Source: Comamonadaceae bacterium (GTDB taxonomy: Bacteria; Pseudomonadota; Gammaproteobacteria; Burkholderiales; Burkholderiaceae). From it: a DNA stretch of 7,441 bases. A program made the translations under genes and the position numbers. The notes beneath the pieces were generated by a model. That model had not been told where the DNA came from. It saw nothing but the letters and a program-made list of their open reading frames with translations, and searched no databases. Below, in pieces: positions 7,109-7,441 of this stretch (position 1 is the first letter of the stretch; the number at the start of each line of letters is the position of its first letter). Location of the stretch: contig CANCCJ010000123.1 in assembly GCA_947374535.1 (NCBI GenBank), positions 1-7,441 of the forward strand, in the 5' to 3' direction.

Positions 7109-7127
7109 ATGGAATCGTTCCATCATA
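7109..7127 (-). promoter_or_regulatory. Inverted repeat overlapping a candidate -10 box upstream of the hypothetical gene
   Basis: ATGGAA-TCG-TTCCAT (7109-7123) is a perfect 6-base inverted repeat with a 3-base centre. It overlaps TATGAT on the minus strand (7122-7127), which lies about 34 bases before the ATG at 7088. The arrangement would suit an operator at the transcription start, but no good -35 box is visible and the repeat is short. Confidence 0.35.
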
Positions 7128-7144
7128 GTTTGCAGTGTCCATGA

Positions 7145-7170
7145 AAAACGGCCCCCTAAGGAGCCGTTTT
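7145..7170 (-). terminator. Intrinsic terminator of glcB
   Basis: On the minus strand AAAACGGCTCC, the loop TTAG and GGGGCCGTTTT form an 11-bp stem with one G-U wobble, and the U-tract follows. It starts 22 bases after the glcB stop. In plus-strand RNA the wobble becomes a C-A mismatch, so it should work best for minus-strand transcription. Confidence 0.8.
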
Positions 7171-7192
7171 CTATTGCTTCAAGGAGAAGTGA

Positions 7193-7441
7193 TTAGGCTT
7201 GGCCCGCCTTCACTTTCAAGCGCCATGCATGCAGCAAAGGCTCGGTGTAGCCGCTAGGCTGCTCTTTGCCTTTGAAAACCAAGTCGAGGGCAGCTTGGTA
7301 AGCAGGCGCTTTGGCAAAGCGACCTGCCATTTTTTGGTACAGCTTGTCGCCTGCGTTTTGCTTGTCCACCACGGAAGCCATGCGTTTGAACGTGGCGTTC
7401 ACTTCAGCGGGGGTCACCACGCCGTGGTGCAACCAGTTGGC
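7193..7441 (-). CDS. glcB: Malate synthase G, C-terminal part (runs off the right edge)
   Basis: Only the last 82 residues of the coding region are in the window; the frame stays open to the edge with no start. The fragment reads [50 protein letters not shown] and then LHAWRLK. This closely matches the C-terminus of malate synthase G, including the [12 protein letters not shown] ending of the E. coli protein. The enzyme condenses glyoxylate with acetyl-CoA to give malate and CoA in the cytosol, for growth on glycolate, glyoxylate or acetate. By comparison with the 723-residue E. coli enzyme, the catalytic Asp lies outside the window. The apparent start at 7432 is a TTG coding an internal leucine. 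The gene is followed directly by a strong terminator, so it ends its transcription unit. Confidence 0.95.
   Translation of the reverse strand, partial: ANWLHHGVVTPAEVNATFKRMASVVDKQNAGDKLYQKMAGRFAKAPAYQAALDLVFKGKEQPSGYTEPLLHAWRLKVKAGQA

Noticed and set aside
6765..7196. Plus-strand 143-residue open frame across the hypothetical gene and the terminator
   Set aside because: It runs antisense to a frame with a coherent membrane anchor and through the glcB terminator, and its composition is shadow-like.

Overview
The window reads as an ordinary chromosomal stretch of a betaproteobacterium, probably Burkholderiales and perhaps Comamonadaceae. This is judged from protein sequence character and moderately high GC; no 16S or marker search was possible. 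Most of it is coding, with short intergenic gaps. There is no tRNA, rRNA, CRISPR array, insertion sequence or phage gene.

Left part, plus strand: kup (K+ uptake, 16-1887) is followed after 6 bases by gshB (glutathione synthetase, 1894-2847), which is probably co-transcribed. It converges on a minus-strand group. In transcription order that group is a small nine-cysteine CWC-family protein (5417-5193), a 14-TM-type MFS drug exporter (5200-3740, whose start overlaps the CWC stop) and a YafJ/Dug3-type class II glutamine amidotransferase (3723-2947). The 99-base convergent gap after gshB holds only a degenerate repeat.

Right part: a photolyase/cryptochrome-like flavoprotein (5464-6675, plus) is divergent from the CWC gene across 46 bases. 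Its FAD-binding helical domain starts at the N-terminus, with no antenna domain in front. A roughly 140-residue alpha/beta-looking segment follows it. The gene converges on a single-TM conserved hypothetical (7088-6693, minus). Beyond a good intrinsic terminator (7145-7170) lies the 3' end of glcB (malate synthase G, minus), which runs off the right edge.

Functional threads are only suggestive: K+ uptake beside glutathione synthesis, a Dug3-like amidotransferase next to gshB, and light-dependent repair or sensing divergent from a cysteine-rich protein and an exporter. The most notable items are the unusual domain order of the photolyase homologue and the small CWC gene, which lies antisense to a long spurious upstream extension of the photolyase frame. 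I see no convincing new multi-gene system.
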